Below are positions 6,898 to 8,246 of a stretch of 8,246 bases of DNA, piece by piece; position 1 is the first letter of the stretch, and the number at the start of each line of letters is the position of its first letter. The notes under the pieces were generated by a model. That model did not search any database. It saw nothing but the letters and a program-made list of their open reading frames with translations, and was not told the origin of the DNA. This DNA is from DATBIO01 sp036556965 (GTDB lineage: Bacteria > Acidobacteriota > Vicinamibacteria > Fen-336): positions 1 to 8,246 of the forward strand of contig DATBIO010000065.1 of assembly GCA_036556965.1 (NCBI GenBank), written 5' to 3'. The translations under genes were made by a program, and so were the position numbers.

Positions 6898-7550
6898 GGG
6901 TCTCCTTCGACGAGTACGTGCTCGACGGGGAGGCGCGCGAGCTGCGCCGCGGGGGCGATCTGGTCGCCCTCACCCCCAAGGCCTTCATCCTGCTGCAGGC
7001 CCTCGTCGCGGCCCGGCCGCGGGCCCTGCCCAAGGCGGACCTGCACGCGATCCTCTGGCCCGATGCCGTGGTGGTGGAGGCCAACCTCTCCAACCTGGTG
7101 GGAGAGATCCGGGCCGCCCTGGGCGAGGACGCCCGCCAGCCCCGCTACATCCGCACGCTCCACCGCTTCGGCTACGCCTTCCGTCACGACGGGGCCGCGG
7201 CTTCCGGCCCGCGCCTGCTCGTGACCTGGCCGGGAGGCCGGGCGGTGCTGGGCGACGGCGAGCACGCCGTGGGGCGCGACCCCGAGCTGGAGCTGTGCCT
7301 GCTCTCGGCGTCGGTGTCGCGCCGGCACGCCATCCTGCGCATCCGCGCCGGCAAGGCCGTCGTCGAGGACCTCGGCAGCAAGAACGGCACCTGGCTCAAC
7401 GGCGAGCGCCTGGCCGCCCCGCAGCCAATGGCCGAGGGCGACGAGCTGCGCGTGGGCTCCGTGCGCATGGCCGTCGGGCCGCTGCGGGCCCCCGGCACCA
7501 CGGAGACGGGGATCTCGCGCCCGACCGCGGCGCGCCGCCGGGGTCGTTGA
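6894..7550 (+). CDS. Winged-helix (OmpR/PhoB-type) DNA-binding domain fused to an FHA domain
   Basis: A 218-residue cytoplasmic protein, a probable transcription regulator that reads threonine phosphorylation. Residues about 3-97 are a Trans_reg_C winged helix (VSFDEYVLDGEARELRRGG, the LTPKAFILLQALV helix, NLSNLVGEIRAAL as recognition helix, YIRTLHRFGYAF wing). Residues about 106-195 are an FHA domain with its key residues: G127-R128, S142-R-R-H145, and G161-S-K-N-G-T166 followed by WLNGERL. The last 20 residues are basic and disordered (TAARRRGR). There is no receiver domain, so activity is probably set by phosphothreonine binding, not by His-Asp phosphorelay. Its ATG overlaps the kinase TGA (ATGA), indicating translational coupling and a functional pair; the kinase activation loop, rich in Thr, is a plausible FHA ligand. 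The gene lies in the same frame as the tail of a long spurious open frame, from which only this part is real. Confidence 0.9.
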   Translation: MRVSFDEYVLDGEARELRRGGDLVALTPKAFILLQALVAARPRALPKADLHAILWPDAVVVEANLSNLVGEIRAALGEDARQPRYIRTLHRFGYAFRHDGAAASGPRLLVTWPGGRAVLGDGEHAVGRDPELELCLLSASVSRRHAILRIRAGKAVVEDLGSKNGTWLNGERLAAPQPMAEGDELRVGSVRMAVGPLRAPGTTETGISRPTAARRRGR

Positions 7551-8246
7551 AGGTCCACCTCGTCGACGGGACGTACGAGCTGTTCCGGGCCCACTTCGGA
7601 GCGCCGCCGGCGGCCGCGCCCGACGGGCGCGCGGTGGGGGCCACGCGCGGCCTCATGCGCTCGCTGCTGGCCCTGCTCGCCTCGCCCGGGGTGACCCACG
7701 TCGCCTGCGCCTTCGACCACGTGATCGAGTCGTTCCGCAACGACCTCTTCGACGGTTACAAGACCGGCGCGGGCGTGCCGGAGGAGCTCCTGGCCCAGTT
7801 CCCCCTGGCGGAGCGGGCGACGGCGGCCCTGGGCGTCGTGGCCTGGCCCATGGTGGAGTTCGAGGCCGACGACGCGCTGGCCGCGGCGGCCGCGCGCTTC
7901 CACGAGGCGGAGGAGGTCGAGCAGGTCGTCATCTGCTCGCCGGACAAGGACCTCGCGCAGTGCGTGCGCGGGAGCCGCGTGGTCTGCCTGGACCGCCGTC
8001 GGCAGCTGGTGCTCGACGAGGAGGGCGTGCGCGCGAAGTTCGGGGTGCCGCCCGAGTCGATCCCCGACTGGCTGGCCCTGGTGGGCGACGGGGCCGACGG
8101 CTACCCGGGGCTGCCGCGCTGGGGGGCCAAGGCGGCGGCGGCCCTGCTCGCCCGCTACCGCCGGCTGGAGGACATCCCCGACTGGGAGCGCACCTGGTCG
8201 GTGAGCGTGCGCGGGGCGAAAGGCCTCGGCCAGAGCCTGCGCGCGG
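7547..8246 (+). CDS. 5'-3' exonuclease (PolA N-terminal/FEN-like), N-terminal part (runs off right edge)
   Basis: A structure-specific flap nuclease of the PIN/FEN superfamily, like the 5' nuclease domain of DNA polymerase I. The 233 residues present show the metal-binding acids in order: Asp7 in HLVDGTYELFR, Asp57 in FD, the E106-A-D-D109 cluster, S-P-D133-K-D135, and G-D181-G-A-D184 at the start of the helix-3-turn-helix region (GYPGLPRWGAKAAAALL). SFRNDLFDGYKTG (residues 62-74) supplies the basic residues of the helical gateway (Arg64, Lys72). The start is TTG at 7547, whose last two bases overlap the TGA of the preceding gene (TTGA). No ATG occurs before codon 37, and starting there would remove Asp7. 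Homologues commonly stand alone at about 250-300 residues; whether a polymerase domain follows is outside the window. Its job beside a kinase and FHA regulator is unclear; a role in RNA primer or flap removal or repair is the family expectation. Confidence 0.88.
   Translation, partial: MKVHLVDGTYELFRAHFGAPPAAAPDGRAVGATRGLMRSLLALLASPGVTHVACAFDHVIESFRNDLFDGYKTGAGVPEELLAQFPLAERATAALGVVAWPMVEFEADDALAAAAARFHEAEEVEQVVICSPDKDLAQCVRGSRVVCLDRRRQLVLDEEGVRAKFGVPPESIPDWLALVGDGADGYPGLPRWGAKAAAALLARYRRLEDIPDWERTWSVSVRGAKGLGQSLRA

Noticed and set aside
3792..7550. Very long plus-strand open frame (1252 codons) across the kinase
   Set aside because: Arg/Pro/Ala-rich translation with no recognisable domain until its last 218 codons, which are the FHA-winged-helix protein starting at 6894. 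The rest overlaps the clear kinase frame and the antisense of the protease, a by-product of GC-rich codon bias.

Overview
The window is a very GC-rich bacterial chromosome segment with strongly G/C-biased third codon positions. This leaves long spurious open frames on every strand. Gene content points to an Acidobacteriota-type genome, or a similar GC-rich soil lineage such as Myxococcota. The clues are a type B succinate dehydrogenase with a single cytochrome b subunit, secreted metzincin proteases, and an eukaryotic-like Ser/Thr kinase fused to a TolB-like (PD40) propeller. The assignment is an inference from gene families, not from a marker gene.

Layout. From 1 to 4060 everything reads leftward (minus strand). 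In transcription order there is a secreted M43/pappalysin-like zinc metalloprotease (4060-3140), an intergenic stretch with a perfect 12-bp hairpin (about 3109-3074), a secreted cysteine-rich alpha/beta hydrolase (2918-1893), a short probably frameshifted gene remnant (1860-1682), then sdhC (1583-873) and the start of sdhA (870 to beyond the left edge). From 4237 to the right edge everything reads rightward. There is a membrane Ser/Thr protein kinase with an extracytoplasmic propeller (4237-6897), a small protein joining an OmpR/PhoB-type winged-helix DNA-binding domain to a phosphothreonine-binding FHA domain (6894-7550), and the N-terminal part of a PolA-like 5'-3' exonuclease (7547 to beyond the right edge). 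These three genes overlap by 4 and 3 bases (ATGA and TTGA junctions), so they look like one translationally coupled operon.

The 176-bp divergent region between the protease and the kinase (4061-4236) holds a consensus TATAAT box only 17 bases before the kinase ATG. It also holds a tandem set of TCAGG-type direct repeats with an 11-bp period, and a 7-bp inverted repeat in the protease leader. Repeats of 11-bp period are the arrangement bound by PhoB/OmpR-type winged helices, and such a domain is encoded in the operon itself. The most interesting reading is a compact signalling unit: a propeller-sensor kinase, an FHA-plus-winged-helix effector with no receiver domain, and a divergent secreted protease that may be its target. 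This is inference and not shown by the sequence alone.

The left end is conventional respiratory metabolism (succinate:quinone oxidoreductase). No tRNA, rRNA, CRISPR array or insertion sequence was seen.
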